Assembly (NCBI RefSeq): GCF_018917935.1
Contig: NZ_JAHLPN010000012.1
Coordinates: forward strand, 1 to 64,000
DNA length: 64,000 bases
Direction: 5' to 3'
From: Kineothrix sp. MSJ-39
GTDB taxonomy: Bacteria; Bacillota; Clostridia; Lachnospirales; Lachnospiraceae
Both the position numbers and the translations under genes were made by a program. This document shows, in pieces, positions 18,458 to 28,144 of the stretch. Below the pieces are notes generated by a model, which searched no databases, was not told where the DNA came from, and worked only from the letters and a program-made list of their open reading frames with translations. Position 1 is the stretch's first letter, and the number at the start of each line of letters is the position of its first letter.

Positions 18458-19747
18458 ATGAAAAAGAAAATCGTAACAGTTTTACTTGCCACAGTACTGA
18501 CTATGGCAATGGTAACAGGTTGTGGTTCTAACGCAGCATCTGATACAGCAGATACAACAGAAGCCACAGACGTAACAGACAGCACAGAGGATGCTACTGA
18601 TGCTACAGACGCGGAGACAACAGATGCAGAAGATGATCAGGCAAAGGCAGATGAAGTTGCAGCCCTGATCGATGCAATCTATGTACAGGAAAGAACAGAT
18701 GAAACAGATGCACAGTGTAAAGCAGCGAAAGAAGCATGGGATGCACTGACAGATGCGCAGAAAGAGCTTGTAAGCGGTGAAAATGCAGATCCTGATTACT
18801 TCGGACGTGATACAGGAGATGCTTCCAAGGATGATCCGTTAAATGAGGATGGCATTGGTGCAAACGAACTGTTAGTAGTCAGCTTTGGTACATCATTTAA
18901 TGACAGCCGTGTAAAGGATATCAAGAGTATTGAAGATGCATTAGCAGAAGCTAATCCTGACTGGTCAGTCAGAAGAGCATTTACAGCACAGATCATCATC
19001 AACCATATTCAGGCAAGAGATGATGAAGCAATCGACAATATGGATCAGGCACTGCAGCGTGCAGTTGATAACGGCGTTGTAAATCTGGTTGTACAGCCAA
19101 CACATCTGATGCATGGTGCAGAGTATGATGAACTGGTAGAAGCAGTTGAAAAATATCAGGATCAGTTCGGTTCCGTTACAGTAGCTGAGCCGCTGCTCGG
19201 TGAAGTTGGAGCAGACGCTTCCGCTGTAAATGAGGACAAAAAGGCAGTTGCTGAGGCAATCACAGCAGAAGCAGTTCAGACTGCAGGTTTTGATTCATTA
19301 GATGCAGCAAAGGAAGATGGTACAGCATTTGTATTCATGGGACATGGTACTTCCCATACAGCAAAAGTAAGCTACAGCCAGATGGCTTCACAGATGGTAG
19401 AGCTTGGCTATGACAACGTATTCATCGGAACAGTAGAAGGTGAGCCTGAAGAAACTGCATGTGAAAACGTTATTGCAGCAGTAAAAGATGCAGGTTACAA
19501 GAAAGTTGTTCTTCGTCCGCTTATGGTTGTAGCAGGTGACCACGCCAATAATGATATGGCTGGTGATGACGATGATTCTTGGAAGAGTATGTTTACAGCA
19601 AGCGGTGCATTTGATTCTATCGACTGCCAGATCGCAGGTCTTGGCGAGATCGCTGATGTACAGAAGATTTATGTAAACCATACAGCAGATGCAATCGCAA
19701 ATGCTGATCTTGCAGATACATCTGCAGCAGACGAAAAAAAAAACTGA
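18458..19747 (+). CDS. cbiK: Exported lipoprotein CbiK-like cobaltochelatase; ends at an A10 run
   Basis: A 429-residue protein. CbiK inserts Co2+ into sirohydrochlorin. Here the enzyme has a lipoprotein signal (MKKKIVTVLLATVLTMAMVTGC, lipobox VTGC) and an acidic Thr/Asp/Ala linker (about 28-65), so it should sit on the outer face of the membrane. The chelatase domain (about 145-415) shows LLVVSFGTSFNDSR, FTAQIIINHIQ, VVQPTHLMHGAEYD, FMGHGTSHTAK (catalytic His) and MVVAGDHANNDMAG (second His region). The ribosome-binding site is AAGGAGG. The frame ends just after ten consecutive A (19734-19743); the -1 frame continues into another 130-residue domain. First gene after the riboswitch. An exported chelatase may serve in metal or tetrapyrrole scavenging rather than classic synthesis. 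Confidence 0.88.
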   Translation: MKKKIVTVLLATVLTMAMVTGCGSNAASDTADTTEATDVTDSTEDATDATDAETTDAEDDQAKADEVAALIDAIYVQERTDETDAQCKAAKEAWDALTDAQKELVSGENADPDYFGRDTGDASKDDPLNEDGIGANELLVVSFGTSFNDSRVKDIKSIEDALAEANPDWSVRRAFTAQIIINHIQARDDEAIDNMDQALQRAVDNGVVNLVVQPTHLMHGAEYDELVEAVEKYQDQFGSVTVAEPLLGEVGADASAVNEDKKAVAEAITAEAVQTAGFDSLDAAKEDGTAFVFMGHGTSHTAKVSYSQMASQMVELGYDNVFIGTVEGEPEETACENVIAAVKDAGYKKVVLRPLMVVAGDHANNDMAGDDDDSWKSMFTASGAFDSIDCQIAGLGEIADVQKIYVNHTADAIANADLADTSAADEKKN

Positions 19748-20139
19748 GTGATGACCAGTCAGCAGCCTTAGCAGATGGCACCTATACAGCAGCCTTCAAT
19801 ACAGACAGCAGTATGTTCCATGTGAATGAAGCAAATGACGGACAGGGCACTTTAACAGTAAAAGACGGTAAGATGACAATTCATATCAGTCTGGCTTCTA
19901 AAAATATTGTAAATCTGTTTGTTGGAACAGCAGAGGATGCACAGAAAGATGGTGCTGCGCTTTTAGAGCCGACAACAGATACTGTTAAGTATGAAGATGG
20001 TACAGAGGAAGAAGTATATGGATTTGATGTACCTGTAGAAGCACTGGATCAGGAATTTGATCTTGCGATCTTAGGTACAAAAGGCAAATGGTATGACCAC
20101 AAGGTAAGTGTGGCAGATGCCAAAGCAGTGGAAGAATAA
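19741..20139 (+). CDS. C-terminal domain of the CbiK lipoprotein, in the -1 frame
   Basis: This open frame enters at the A10 run and reads KLSDDQSAALADGTYTAAF, then a domain of about 110 residues ending GTKGKWYDHKVSV. There is no start codon with a ribosome-binding site: the first in-frame ATG (19813) is inside the domain and lacks one. The DGTYTA start, the VTVxxG-type strand and the C-terminal His-containing strand resemble the N-terminal domain of the next gene's protein and loosely recall NEAT-like beta-sandwich modules that bind haem or metals. I interpret it as a second domain of the chelatase protein, joined by -1 ribosomal frameshifting, transcript slippage (one extra A), or separated by a recent mutation or sequencing error. 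Confidence 0.6.
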   Translation, partial: KLSDDQSAALADGTYTAAFNTDSSMFHVNEANDGQGTLTVKDGKMTIHISLASKNIVNLFVGTAEDAQKDGAALLEPTTDTVKYEDGTEEEVYGFDVPVEALDQEFDLAILGTKGKWYDHKVSVADAKAVEE

Positions 20140-20170
20140 AAAAGAAGCAGTGTGGAAAGAAGGAGCGTTT

Positions 20171-21727
20171 ATGATACAGAAGAAAACGAAGATCAGAAGC
20201 AGGATAGGCATGTTATTACTGGGCATGCTGCTCCTTCTGACAGGCTGTGGTGCTTCTGGCACAAAAGAAGCAATAAAGGACGGAAGTTATACAGCGAATG
20301 TAAAACTTTTGGGTGGAACGGGCAAGGCTGCTGTAGCCTCGCCCGCTTCTGTTACAGTGGAAAACGGACAGGCATATGCAAAAATCGTGTTCAGCAGCAA
20401 GCATTATGATTATATGCTGGTAGATGGAGAAAAGTATGTGGATGAATCTGCACCGGAAGAAAATTCTACGTTTACGATCCCGATCGACGGTCTGGATTGT
20501 GAAGTGGATGTTGTTGCGGATACGACGGCAATGAGTGTTCCTCATGAGATAGCGTATCAGCTTATTTTCAGACAGGATGAAGATGCACTTGCCAGGGCAG
20601 AAAAAGAATATGAAGCAGGGCAGGAGCCTGATGAGAAGGAAACGCCGGCAGAGCAGAAAGAAAAAACAGAAGAAGCTGGCGGAGGAATTGATTTTACAAC
20701 TTTGAAAAAAACGGGCGACGTATCACTTTTGTATGCGACGCAGTTTCAGATAGAGGAATATGGCGTTTATAAAATGATCACGATCGGAGACGAGCGGTTT
20801 TTGCTTGTCCCGGATGGGGAAGAAGCGGTGACTAACCTGCCCGCAGATGTGACAATGATCAGACAGCCGAAAAAAGCCTATGTGGTTTCCACATCAGTCA
20901 TGGATCTTTTACAGGCGATAGATGCACTTGATGAGATCAGACTATCCGGTACAAAGCAGGAGGACTGGTATATTCAGGCAGCAAAAGAGGCAATGGAAAA
21001 CGGAGATATTTTATATGCGGGCAAGTATAATCAGCCTGATTATGAGAAGATCATCAGTGAGAACTGCGATCTTGTCATTGAAAATACAATGATCCTGCAT
21101 AATCCGGAAGTAAAAGAAAAACTGGAAGCACTTGGAATCCCTGTTCTGGTGGAACGTTCCAGTTATGAAACACATCCGCTCGGAAGGCTTGAATGGATCA
21201 GGCTGTATGGTGTATTATTTGGAAAAGAGGAACAGGCAGATGCCTTTTATCAGGAGCAGGTTGCCAAGGTGGAACCGATCATGAAAAAGGATGCAACGGA
21301 TCAGACGATGGCATTTTTCTATGTGACTTCCAATGGCTCGGTAAACATCAGAAAGCCGGGAGATTACATTGCCAAAATGATACAGCTTGCAGGTGGCAGT
21401 TATTTACCGCAGGCTGCCAGCGAAGAAGATGAAAATTCGCTTTCCACCATGAATATGCAGATGGAAGATTTCTATGCGCAGACAAAGGATGCGGATATCC
21501 TGATCTATAACAGCACGATCGAAGGAGAACTTGACAGTGTGGATACTTTGCTTGCCAAGAGCCCGTTGTTTGCTGATTTCAAGGCAGTAAAAGAGGGAAA
21601 GGTATATTGTACAACGGCTAACTTTTTCCAGGAGACAACCGGGATCGCGTCTTTTATTGAAGATTTGCACGCAGTAATGACGGGAGATATTTCGCATGAA
21701 CTGAAGTATCTGAAAGAGGTAAAATGA
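20171..21727 (+). CDS. Lipoprotein substrate-binding protein of a B12-family ABC transporter, with extra N-terminal domain
   Basis: Predicted 518 residues. The signal peptide ends at lipobox LTGC. Residues about 35-140 form a module that begins IKDGSYTANVKLLGG and ends with PHEIAYQLIF, similar in pattern to the frameshifted domain of the preceding gene. The remaining part is a BtuF/FhuD-type periplasmic binding protein (VTNLPADVTMI, DLVIENTMILHNPEVKEKLE, GIPVLVERSSYETHPLGRLE, LAGGSYLP). The start at 20171 has AAGAAGGAG. It overlaps the permease gene by four bases. Placed under a B12 riboswitch, it most likely binds a corrinoid, but haem or a metal chelate is possible because the fold is shared. 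Confidence 0.85.
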   Translation: MIQKKTKIRSRIGMLLLGMLLLLTGCGASGTKEAIKDGSYTANVKLLGGTGKAAVASPASVTVENGQAYAKIVFSSKHYDYMLVDGEKYVDESAPEENSTFTIPIDGLDCEVDVVADTTAMSVPHEIAYQLIFRQDEDALARAEKEYEAGQEPDEKETPAEQKEKTEEAGGGIDFTTLKKTGDVSLLYATQFQIEEYGVYKMITIGDERFLLVPDGEEAVTNLPADVTMIRQPKKAYVVSTSVMDLLQAIDALDEIRLSGTKQEDWYIQAAKEAMENGDILYAGKYNQPDYEKIISENCDLVIENTMILHNPEVKEKLEALGIPVLVERSSYETHPLGRLEWIRLYGVLFGKEEQADAFYQEQVAKVEPIMKKDATDQTMAFFYVTSNGSVNIRKPGDYIAKMIQLAGGSYLPQAASEEDENSLSTMNMQMEDFYAQTKDADILIYNSTIEGELDSVDTLLAKSPLFADFKAVKEGKVYCTTANFFQETTGIASFIEDLHAVMTGDISHELKYLKEVK

Positions 21728-22740
21728 AAGCAGGAAGAAAACGTTACATTTTGTCCTTTTTATTGATCTTTATCCTGCTGGGGCTGGTGATCTGGTGGAA
21801 TATCTGCAGTGGCAGTATTTCACTGACCGGAGAACAGATCAGACAGATCCTGTTGGGAGATCAGGAAAATGGGACGGCATATAACATCATATGGGAGATC
21901 AGATTGCCGAGAATACTGGCAGCACTGCTTTTAGGCGGGGCACTTTCCGTGTCCGGCTTTTTGCTGCAGACCTTCTTTGGAAATCCGATCGCGGGTCCTT
22001 ATGTACTGGGTATTTCGTCCGGTGCAAAGTTAGTTGTGGCGATCACAATGATAGCGTTCCTCAGAAAAGGGATCACACTTTCTTCCTGGGGCATGGTAGC
22101 AGCAGCTTTTCTTGGTTCTTTGCTGGCAATGGGATTTGTATTGCTTGTTTCCGTACGTGTGCATGATATGTCCATGCTGGTTGTCTGTGGTATTATGATC
22201 GGATATATCTGTTCAGCGATCACCGATTTCTGTGTAACGTTTGCGGATGATTCCAATATTGTCAACCTGCATAACTGGTCACTGGGCAGCTTTTCCGGTA
22301 TGACATGGCAGTCTGTCCGGCTGATGACGGTGCTGGTATTGCTTGGTGTATGCGTGTCCTTTCTTCTGGCAAAGCCGATCAGTGCTTATCAGATGGGAGA
22401 GGCATATGCCCGGAATATGGGCGTGCGGATCGGACTTTTGCGTGTCCTCTTGATCCTGTTATCAAGCATTTTGTCAGCCTGTGTAACAGCATTTGCAGGA
22501 CCGATCTCTTTTGTGGGTATTGCCGTTCCGCACCTGGTCAAAACACTGACCAAAACGGCGAAGCCGCTTCTGCTGATCCCTGGCTGTTTTCTGGGAGGCG
22601 CGGTCATTACACTGTTTTGTGATGGGATTGCCAGAACAGTATTTGCACCGACCGAGATCAGTATCAGCTCTGTAACGGCAGTATTGCTTGTACCGGTTGT
22701 CCTAGTGATGATGCTGAAAAAGAGGAGGGGGAGCTTATGA
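21724..22740 (+). CDS. BtuC/FecCD-type ABC transporter permease
   Basis: A 338-residue integral membrane protein with about nine or ten helices. Family motifs: IRLPRILAALLLGGALSVSGFLLQTFFGNPIAGPYVLGIS, abbreviated here as RLPR...LSVSG..LQ..F.NP.A.P.VLGIS, and GPISFVGIAVPHLVKTL near the C-terminus, where the cytoplasmic coupling helix lies. ATGA overlaps on both sides tie it to the binding protein and the ATPase. Expected to carry corrinoids across the membrane. Confidence 0.92.
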   Translation: MKAGRKRYILSFLLIFILLGLVIWWNICSGSISLTGEQIRQILLGDQENGTAYNIIWEIRLPRILAALLLGGALSVSGFLLQTFFGNPIAGPYVLGISSGAKLVVAITMIAFLRKGITLSSWGMVAAAFLGSLLAMGFVLLVSVRVHDMSMLVVCGIMIGYICSAITDFCVTFADDSNIVNLHNWSLGSFSGMTWQSVRLMTVLVLLGVCVSFLLAKPISAYQMGEAYARNMGVRIGLLRVLLILLSSILSACVTAFAGPISFVGIAVPHLVKTLTKTAKPLLLIPGCFLGGAVITLFCDGIARTVFAPTEISISSVTAVLLVPVVLVMMLKKRRGSL

Positions 22741-23888
22741 GTGGGTTACAGACAGACAACCTGACAGTGGGCTACGGAAGCCCTCTTGTAAAAGAGATCA
22801 GTCTGCGTGTCAGACCGGGCAGAGTGCTAACCTTGATCGGACCAAACGGATGCGGGAAATCCACTATTTTAAAGAGTGTCACCAGACAACTGAAAACACT
22901 GGGTGGCAGTATTTTTCTGGGCGGACAGGCAATGGAAACGATGAAAGAGGCGGAGATTGCCAGGAAACTGGCAATGGTCATGACAGAGCATATCAGACCG
23001 GAACTGATGACCTGTCGTGATATCGTTGCGACAGGCCGTTATCCTTATACCGGAAGGCTTGGTATTTTAACGGAGGCAGATTGGCAGAAGGTAGAGGAAG
23101 CCATTGCATTTGTGCATGCAGAAGATGTGGCGGCGCAGGATTTTAATAAAGTTAGCGATGGGCAACGACAGCGTATTATGTTGGCGCGGGCGATCTGTCA
23201 GGAAACAGAGATTCTGGTGCTGGATGAGCCGACCTCTTATCTGGATATCCGCTATAAGCTTGACATTTTGTCTGGGATACGACGGCTGGCAAGAGAGAAA
23301 AACGTGGCAGTCATCATGTCACTGCATGAGCTGGATCTGGCACAGCAGGTTTCGGATCTGATCGCGTGTGTGGAGGATGGCGGTATCGTGATCGATACAC
23401 CGGAGAAGATCTTCAGCGGTAACAGAGTACAGAAGCTGTATGGTGTGGCTGATGCGGCATTTGATCCGCTGCTGGGCGTTCCCTGTATGCTGGATGCGGA
23501 AGACAGAAAACAAACAGATGCGGAAAAAGATACAAAAGGCGGTAGTGCCCCGGAGGTATTTGTGATCAGTGGTGGCGGTACGGGGATTTCCGTTTACAGA
23601 AAATTGCAGCGGGAAGGAATTTCGTTTGCCGCAGGTATCTTATCGGAAAATGATCTGGAATACAGAATTGCAGAAGCACTGGCTGTCAAGGTGGTGGCAC
23701 AAAAAGCCTTTTATCCGATCAGTGAGCAGCAGCTTACAGAAGCGAAGAAGTGGATCGATGCGTGTGCAGGCTGTATTTGCCTGCTGGATACATTTGGCCC
23801 ATTGAATGAGGCATGTAGAGAGCTGCAATCGTATGCGGAGCAGTGCGGGAAGCTCAGACAGGTGGAAGAAGTAGTGATAGAAGGCTGA
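22737..23888 (+). CDS. BtuD-type ABC ATPase with an extra C-terminal domain
   Basis: A 383-residue protein. Residues 1-255 are a FecE/BtuD-type ATPase: Walker A GPNGCGKST, signature VSDGQRQRI (an SDGQ variant of the usual SGGQ), Walker B ILVLDEPTSYLD and switch His in MSLHELD. Residues about 275-383 form an added domain (PEVFVISGGGTGISVYRKLQ, ENDLEYRIAEALAVKVVAQK) that looks like a small Rossmann-like or sensor fold. I have seen such tails on Firmicute cobalt/corrinoid ATPases, but its role is not known to me. ATGA overlap with the permease. Confidence 0.9.
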   Translation: MSGLQTDNLTVGYGSPLVKEISLRVRPGRVLTLIGPNGCGKSTILKSVTRQLKTLGGSIFLGGQAMETMKEAEIARKLAMVMTEHIRPELMTCRDIVATGRYPYTGRLGILTEADWQKVEEAIAFVHAEDVAAQDFNKVSDGQRQRIMLARAICQETEILVLDEPTSYLDIRYKLDILSGIRRLAREKNVAVIMSLHELDLAQQVSDLIACVEDGGIVIDTPEKIFSGNRVQKLYGVADAAFDPLLGVPCMLDAEDRKQTDAEKDTKGGSAPEVFVISGGGTGISVYRKLQREGISFAAGILSENDLEYRIAEALAVKVVAQKAFYPISEQQLTEAKKWIDACAGCICLLDTFGPLNEACRELQSYAEQCGKLRQVEEVVIEG

Positions 23889-23951
23889 AGCAGTATGTAC
23901 AGGAAACGGAATACAGAGATGCAGAGGCAGAAAAGATGGAGTTAACATAAT

Positions 23952-25514
23952 ATGTCGAAAGTTATCATGGTGCAGGGGACAATGTCAAGCGCAGGGAAAA
24001 GTCTTGTGGTGGCAGGGCTTTGCAGGATCTTTAAACAGGACGGTTACCGTGTGGCACCTTTTAAATCACAGAATATGGCACTCAATTCCTTTATCACAAA
24101 GGACGGCGCGGAAATGGGACGGGCGCAGGTCATGCAGGCAGAGGCAGCAGGAATAGAACCGGACGTCTGTATGAATCCGATCCTGTTAAAGCCGACCAAT
24201 GACAGCGGCAGTCAGGTGATCGTAAACGGTCAGGTACTTGGTAATATGGCGGCGAAGGACTATTTTACCTATAAGCCCAAGCTGCTTCCGGCGATCCGGG
24301 AGGCATTTCGGAAGCTTTCTGAAAAGGCGGATATCATTGTGATCGAGGGCGCAGGTTCTCCGGCAGAGATCAATCTGCGGGAAAACGACATTGTGAACAT
24401 GGGAATGGCAGAGCTGGTAGATGCGCCGGTGCTTCTGGTCGGGGATATCGACAGAGGCGGTGTGTTTGCGCAGCTTCTGGGAACGTTAATGCTTTTGACG
24501 GACGAAGAAAGAGAGCGCGTGAAGGGACTTATCATCAATAAGTTCCGTGGCGATAAAACCATTCTGGATCCGGGGATCATAATGCTGGAGGAGAGAGGGC
24601 AGATTCCAGTGTGTGGGGTCCTGCCGTACATGAAGCTTTCGCTGGATGATGAGGACAGCCTGACAACCCGTTTTACCCAAAAAGGAAATGGCGTGGTAAC
24701 GATCGCAGTTGTCCGCTTGCCAAGGATCTCCAATATTTCCGATTTTACGGTTTTCGAACAGATAGATGATGTGAATTTGATTTATGTAAACCAGCCAAAA
24801 GAACTGGAACAGGCAGATATGGTCATTCTGCCGGGCAGTAAAAATACGATCGGGGATCTGAAATGGCTGAGACAGAGTGGCATGGAGGCAGCGATCAAAC
24901 GGTTTGCAATAGATAATCCGGTATTTGGTATCTGTGGCGGATATCAGATGCTGGGAGAGCAGATCGATGACCCGGAGCAGACGGAAGAAGGCGGAAGTAT
25001 TCGGGGCATGGAACTGTTGCCAATCCGAACGGTATTGAAGCTGCAGAAGCAGACCAGGCAGGTAACAGGTACATTTGACAAGGTAGCAGGTATCTTCTCC
25101 TGCTTATCCGGGCAGAGCATCAGAGGTTATGAGATCCATATGGGAGAGACTTCTTATTGCGAAAATATCGATGTGAAGATCACAGATATGCAGGAAGAAA
25201 TAAACAGGGCTTCAGGTTTGCTGCATCTTGCGACAGATATGCATACAGATCGATCCGGGTATGCACCGGTATATACAGATGGCTGTATGGCTGGAAATGT
25301 GTATGGCAGCTATGTGCACGGGATTTTTGATGCTGGTGATCTGGCATACTGCATTGCGGAAACACTGGCGGAAAGAAAGGGCAGAAGCCTGCATGCAGGC
25401 ATGACAGACTATGCGGCATTTAAAGAACAGCAGTATGATAAGCTGGCAGAAACCATGCGGGAATATCTGGATATGGATGCGGTATACGGAATGCTGCGGG
25501 AAGCAAAGGTGTAA
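23952..25514 (+). CDS. cobQ: Cobyric acid synthase CobQ/CbiP
   Basis: A 520-residue glutamine-dependent amidase that adds four amides to adenosylcobyrinate a,c-diamide. N-terminal dethiobiotin-synthetase-like ATPase: [18 protein letters not shown] (P-loop), [47 protein letters not shown]-terminal class I glutamine amidotransferase-like domain: [21 protein letters not shown] (nucleophile Cys) and SYVHGIFD (His). Length is normal. It is followed by cobT after one base. Confidence 0.96.
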   Translation: MSKVIMVQGTMSSAGKSLVVAGLCRIFKQDGYRVAPFKSQNMALNSFITKDGAEMGRAQVMQAEAAGIEPDVCMNPILLKPTNDSGSQVIVNGQVLGNMAAKDYFTYKPKLLPAIREAFRKLSEKADIIVIEGAGSPAEINLRENDIVNMGMAELVDAPVLLVGDIDRGGVFAQLLGTLMLLTDEERERVKGLIINKFRGDKTILDPGIIMLEERGQIPVCGVLPYMKLSLDDEDSLTTRFTQKGNGVVTIAVVRLPRISNISDFTVFEQIDDVNLIYVNQPKELEQADMVILPGSKNTIGDLKWLRQSGMEAAIKRFAIDNPVFGICGGYQMLGEQIDDPEQTEEGGSIRGMELLPIRTVLKLQKQTRQVTGTFDKVAGIFSCLSGQSIRGYEIHMGETSYCENIDVKITDMQEEINRASGLLHLATDMHTDRSGYAPVYTDGCMAGNVYGSYVHGIFDAGDLAYCIAETLAERKGRSLHAGMTDYAAFKEQQYDKLAETMREYLDMDAVYGMLREAKV

Positions 25515-25515
25515 G

Positions 25516-26598
25516 ATGCAGATAAATGGAAGCAAAGATATCAAGGAAATAATGAAACAGGGGTTATCCGGGACTTACGACAGGGATTTGTATGACCGGA
25601 TCCGTCAAAACTGGGATAAGGTAGCAAAACCGCTGGACAGTATGGGCAGATTTGAAGACCTGACAGCGAAGGTCGGGGCGATACAGGGCAGGATCGATCC
25701 GACGTTTGAAAAGAGTGCGATCCTGGTTTTCTGTGCGGATAATGGGATCGTAGAAGAACATGTCAGTCAGTCCGGACAGGAGGTAACTGCCATTTGTGCG
25801 GAGAATATTGCAGCAGGAAAGACAGCGGTCGGTGTGATGGCAGCTATGATCCGGGCAGATGTAACAGCCGTGAACGTCGGAATCGCAAATACCGTATCAG
25901 ATGCAGTTCTGCCGGTCTGTGTCAGGAAGGGAACACGTAATTTCCTGCAGGAACCTGCGATGACCGAGGCAGAGGTATACCAGGCGATGCAGACAGGAAT
26001 GGATCTGGTGCTTGCGTGGAAGCAGAAGGGGTATCAGATTCTAGGGATCGGTGAGATGGGGATCGGTAATACGACAACAAGCGCAGCAATGGCAGCAGCC
26101 ATGCTGGGACTTAGTGCAGATACAGTGACTGGCAAAGGGGCAGGACTGGATGAGCAGGGGCTAACGCATAAAAAAGAAGTGATAAAGCAGGCGCTCTTGC
26201 AGCATGGGCTGCAGGAAGCAGATACGCTTACCATCTTACAGACGGTAGGTGGTCTGGATATAGCAGCTATGACAGGTGCGATCATTGGCGGAGCCGTGTA
26301 TCATATGCCAATTGTGCTGGATGGTGTGATCAGTCTGGTGGCAGCACTGACGGCGGAGCGGCTTTTGCCAAATGTCAGGGACTTTCTGATCCCATCGCAT
26401 AAAAGCAAAGAGCCTGCGGCGGAAAAGATCAGTGAAAAGCTGCGGCTGGATCCTGTGATCGATGCTAAAATGGCAGTAGGCGAAGGAACCGGGGCTGTCA
26501 TGATGCTGACACTTTTAAAGCAGGCAGCACTGGTATATCAGAGCTGCAATTCCTTTGAAGCAGCAGGAGTAGGGCAATATGAGCGATATACGGAATAG
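25516..26598 (+). CDS. cobT: Nicotinate-nucleotide:dimethylbenzimidazole phosphoribosyltransferase CobT
   Basis: A 360-residue enzyme that activates the lower-ligand base as its riboside phosphate. Motifs: PLDSMGRFEDL, VFCADNGIVEEHVSQSGQEVT, abbreviated as ADNGI..E.VS..G.EVT, GIGEMGIGNTTTSAA and VGEGTGAVM with the catalytic Glu. I use the start at 25516, one base after the cobQ stop; the longer ORF runs inside cobQ. It overlaps cobU by 20 bases. Confidence 0.95.
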   Translation: MQINGSKDIKEIMKQGLSGTYDRDLYDRIRQNWDKVAKPLDSMGRFEDLTAKVGAIQGRIDPTFEKSAILVFCADNGIVEEHVSQSGQEVTAICAENIAAGKTAVGVMAAMIRADVTAVNVGIANTVSDAVLPVCVRKGTRNFLQEPAMTEAEVYQAMQTGMDLVLAWKQKGYQILGIGEMGIGNTTTSAAMAAAMLGLSADTVTGKGAGLDEQGLTHKKEVIKQALLQHGLQEADTLTILQTVGGLDIAAMTGAIIGGAVYHMPIVLDGVISLVAALTAERLLPNVRDFLIPSHKSKEPAAEKISEKLRLDPVIDAKMAVGEGTGAVMMLTLLKQAALVYQSCNSFEAAGVGQYERYTE

Positions 26599-27211
26599 GA
26601 CAGATTTTACGGGGAAAAGACATATTGTATTGATAACCGGTGGAAGTGGAAGCGGAAAAAGTGCGTTTGCAGAAAATCTTGTCTTAGAGCAAGAGGCGGA
26701 AAATCGTTACTATCTGGCAACTATGCAGATATACGGGGCTGAAGGCAGAAAGCGTGTCATGCGTCACCGGAAGCTGCGACAGGGAAAAGGTTTTGAAACG
26801 CTGGAATATCCGACGGATATCGCAGCTTGTATCGGTAAGATCTACCAGCCGGCAGATGCGGTTGTTTTGCTGGAATGTATGTCAAATCTGGTAGCAAATG
26901 AGATGTTTACGGAAAACGGAACAATACAGCAGGAGCTTGTGATCCAAAAGATCAGACAGCATCTGCGGAAGTTGTTTGAGACTGCCGGATATAGTATCAT
27001 TGTGACCAATAATGTATTTGAGGACGGAAAATGCAATCCGTACATCAATGGGCTGCGCGGCTATGCAGCTTATGAAAACTATGCGCCTGAAACGATCGCT
27101 TATATAGAAGCACTGGGAATGATCAATATATGGCTGGCAGAGCAGGCGGATACGGTTTATGAGGTTGTGGCAGGACAGGCTGTCTGCTGGAAAGCAAAGG
27201 ATAGGGAATAG
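26579..27211 (+). CDS. cobU: Adenosylcobinamide kinase / guanylyltransferase CobU
   Basis: A 210-residue enzyme that phosphorylates adenosylcobinamide and transfers GMP to it. P-loop ITGGSGSGKSAFAENL (about 19-34), YLATMQIYGAEGRKRVMRHR (the His/Arg guanylylation segment), VVLLECMSNLVANEMF and a C-terminal IWLAEQADTVYEVVAG. The start has AGGAG and lies inside the cobT end. The C-terminal ending differs from standard CobU; a second CobU-like gene is four reading frames further on (28145). Confidence 0.92.
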   Translation: MSDIRNRTDFTGKRHIVLITGGSGSGKSAFAENLVLEQEAENRYYLATMQIYGAEGRKRVMRHRKLRQGKGFETLEYPTDIAACIGKIYQPADAVVLLECMSNLVANEMFTENGTIQQELVIQKIRQHLRKLFETAGYSIIVTNNVFEDGKCNPYINGLRGYAAYENYAPETIAYIEALGMINIWLAEQADTVYEVVAGQAVCWKAKDRE

Positions 27212-27218
27212 GCTGAAA

Positions 27219-27986
27219 ATGAAACAATTCAAGATATGGGTTAAATCAATAGCAGTGGCTTTTTCGATGTATTCCAAAATTCCGATGCCGCGGTTTGTCT
27301 GGAAGTCGGAGGATATGAAATATCATCTCTGTTTCTTTCCGTGGATCGGCGCATTGATCGGTGTTCTGGAAGCTGTATGGTATCAGATGAGCTGCCCGTG
27401 GCAGACGCCGTTTTTGACACTTTGTGTGATGGCAGCGATCCCTTTGCTTGTAACAGGGGGATTTCATGTAGACGGTTTTCTGGATACCTGTGATGCGCTG
27501 CATTCGTATCAGAGTATGGAGAAGAAACGGGAGATTTTGAAGGATCCGCATATTGGGGCGTTTGCTGTGCTTTCATTGCTGACTGCACTTTTGCTGGGAA
27601 TGGGCTTTTTATCTGTGATCAGTGAGCCAAAGGCAATCCTGGCATTTGCTTTTTCCTTCTTTTTATCACGGTGTCTCAGCGGGCTGAGTGTGGTATTATG
27701 GAAAAGTGCCCATGATGGTATGCTGCAGACTTCAGCCCTGACAGCAGATAAAAAATGTGTGGCAGTTGTGCTGGCTGTGCAGCTTTTGATAGGAAACGTG
27801 GCACTGCTTAGTTTGACAGGCTGGTATGGACTGGTTGCCCTTGGCTGTCTTCTTGGCAGCTTCCTTTATTATAGATGGATGAGCAATAAGCAGTTTGGAG
27901 GAATCACAGGAGATCTGGCAGGTTACTTTGTCACAACTTCGGAGCTTGCGGTAGTGATCGGTCTTGGTGTGTTATCTCTTGTGTAG
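27219..27986 (+). CDS. cobS: Adenosylcobinamide-GDP ribazoletransferase (cobalamin synthase) CobS
   Basis: A 255-residue membrane enzyme joining adenosylcobinamide-GDP and alpha-ribazole to give adenosylcobalamin. It shows MYSKIPMP, then FFPWIGALIG, the key FHVDGFLDTCDAL (Asp-rich metal site), KREILKDPHIGAFAV and several helices, ending GGITGDLAGYFVTTSELAVV. Start at 27219 lies eight bases after cobU. Confidence 0.95.
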   Translation: MKQFKIWVKSIAVAFSMYSKIPMPRFVWKSEDMKYHLCFFPWIGALIGVLEAVWYQMSCPWQTPFLTLCVMAAIPLLVTGGFHVDGFLDTCDALHSYQSMEKKREILKDPHIGAFAVLSLLTALLLGMGFLSVISEPKAILAFAFSFFLSRCLSGLSVVLWKSAHDGMLQTSALTADKKCVAVVLAVQLLIGNVALLSLTGWYGLVALGCLLGSFLYYRWMSNKQFGGITGDLAGYFVTTSELAVVIGLGVLSLV

Positions 27987-28144
27987 AATGTTATTTTGTG
28001 AATGAGTCATGGAATCGTTGTTATACATAAGAAAACGAGGGATAGACGGAGAAGGAAAATAAAAGGATATAGATAACGAGAAAGTAAATAGGAAGAAATA
28101 TAAGGAACAGAAACAGATAAGAAAGAACAAATAGGGAAAGACAG

